Shown piece by piece: positions 33,338 to 33,701 of a stretch of DNA of 33,701 nt; the first letter of the stretch is position 1; each line of letters begins with the position of its first letter. The translations under genes were made by a program, and so were the position numbers. The notes beneath the pieces were generated by a model that worked only from the letters and a program-made list of their open reading frames with translations, searched no databases and was not told the origin of the DNA. The stretch lies in NCBI RefSeq assembly GCF_000282115.1, contig NZ_AKJY01000013.1, forward strand, positions 1 through 33,701, written 5' to 3'. The DNA comes from Chryseobacterium populi. Lineage in GTDB: Bacteria; Bacteroidota; Bacteroidia; Flavobacteriales; Weeksellaceae.

Positions 33338-33634
33338 TTAAAGTGTTTTTCCGTAATTTTTCTTTTCCTCTTCCATCAATTCTCTGATCTTTTTTTCTTC
33401 CCAGTTTTTACCTATCCCGAACACATTGATTCCGTGTGCTGCAAGTCCCATTCCCCATCCTGTCATTGGCCAGAAAAACCATAAATGATCCGGAGCGGTC
33501 AAAAGGTTCAGCACCATTAAAAAAGGAATTACCAGGCAGTAAGAAGTAAGATTACCGTAGAAACCTTTTAATTCTTTTACCCTTCTTACTGCTTTTTCGT
33601 AAGCTAATGTTTCTTTGTTAAATGTTGTTTCCAT
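33338..33634 (-). CDS. 2TM domain protein, copy B
   Basis: 98 residues and clearly paralogous to copy A. The N-terminal helix (YEKAVRRVKELKGFYGNLTS) is followed by membrane helices at about 33-50 and 56-77 and by the conserved WEEKKIRELMEEEKK end. The shared pattern (YE-x-A/R-x-V-x-x-LK-x-FY-x-NL) indicates tandem duplication followed by divergence. It precedes copy A and the LytTR gene in the same direction and is most likely cotranscribed with them. Confidence 0.85.
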   Translation of the reverse strand: METTFNKETLAYEKAVRRVKELKGFYGNLTSYCLVIPFLMVLNLLTAPDHLWFFWPMTGWGMGLAAHGINVFGIGKNWEEKKIRELMEEEKKNYGKTL

Positions 33635-33662
33635 AATTTCTATATTTTAACGTGAGTTCGAT

Positions 33663-33701
33663 TTAAGCCGCAATTAATCTATCTTGATCAATGATGTCAG
33701 A
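33663..33701 (-). CDS. Possible C-terminal end of an upstream gene
   Basis: On the minus strand the window edge opens a frame of 12 codons (SDIIDQDRLIAA) ending in TAA at 33665-33663. It lies 28 bp before copy B, a normal operon distance. It may be the end of a kinase or another 2TM gene, but twelve residues are not enough to identify it. Confidence 0.3.
   Translation of the reverse strand, partial: SDIIDQDRLIAA

Overview
The window looks like chromosome of a Flavobacteriia member, most likely Chryseobacterium or a close Weeksellaceae relative. The DNA is AT-rich, there are almost no Shine-Dalgarno sequences, and several genes are preceded by the Bacteroidetes sigma-A -7 box TAnnTTTG. One tRNA promoter matches TTTG-N19-TAnnTTTG exactly. 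The gene families (ExbBD/TonB-like operon, DUF885 lipoprotein, ClpC, 2TM/LytTR regulators) fit this group. The genus is inferred; no rRNA is present. There is no prophage, transposase or CRISPR array.

Layout. 1-168 is the tail of a nucleoside-recognition (SpmA/B-type) membrane protein, followed by a REPIN-like palindromic pair. 333-725 is a small hypothetical gene that converges, over a shared terminator, on an exbB-exbD-tonB-like operon (minus strand, 2767-744). 2944-8257 holds an acidic hypothetical gene, a DUF885 lipoprotein, an S41 peptidase, a DinB-like protein, and a divergent pair: a cysteine-free endonuclease III and a Bcp-type peroxiredoxin. 8258-8407 carries degenerate inverted repeats. 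12595-8408 is a minus-strand operon: TolC-like protein, SprT-like protein, mannose-1-phosphate guanylyltransferase, secreted hypothetical, GNAT acetyltransferase. folC follows, with a promoter in its 3' end that drives two identical tRNA-Val(TAC) genes.

The most distinctive accessory region is 14310-20510. It is a co-directional cassette of an unknown 341-residue-class protein, a DUF4280 PAAR-like protein, an unrecognised 906-residue protein with one hydrophobic hairpin near its C-terminus, an overlapping lipoprotein, two further unknown proteins, and possibly a 33-residue membrane peptide. PAAR-like proteins tip contractile injection systems (T6SS or related), so I read this as a cargo/effector module with possible immunity genes. 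That is inference, because no structural injection genes are in the window.

20623-24341 (minus) encodes surface-glycan glycosyltransferases (GT2, GT9, GT4) mixed with SufE and a small membrane protein. ClpC, an outer-membrane beta-barrel protein and MnmA follow. 29291-31220 (minus) is a three-gene membrane operon led by a glycine-rich-domain-like protein with a Gly/Cys-only tail. The window ends with an unknown gene, a LytTR response regulator and two 2TM-domain proteins.

Several coding regions have an in-frame upstream TTG that would lengthen them. I moved those starts to the first plausible ATG and say so in each entry.
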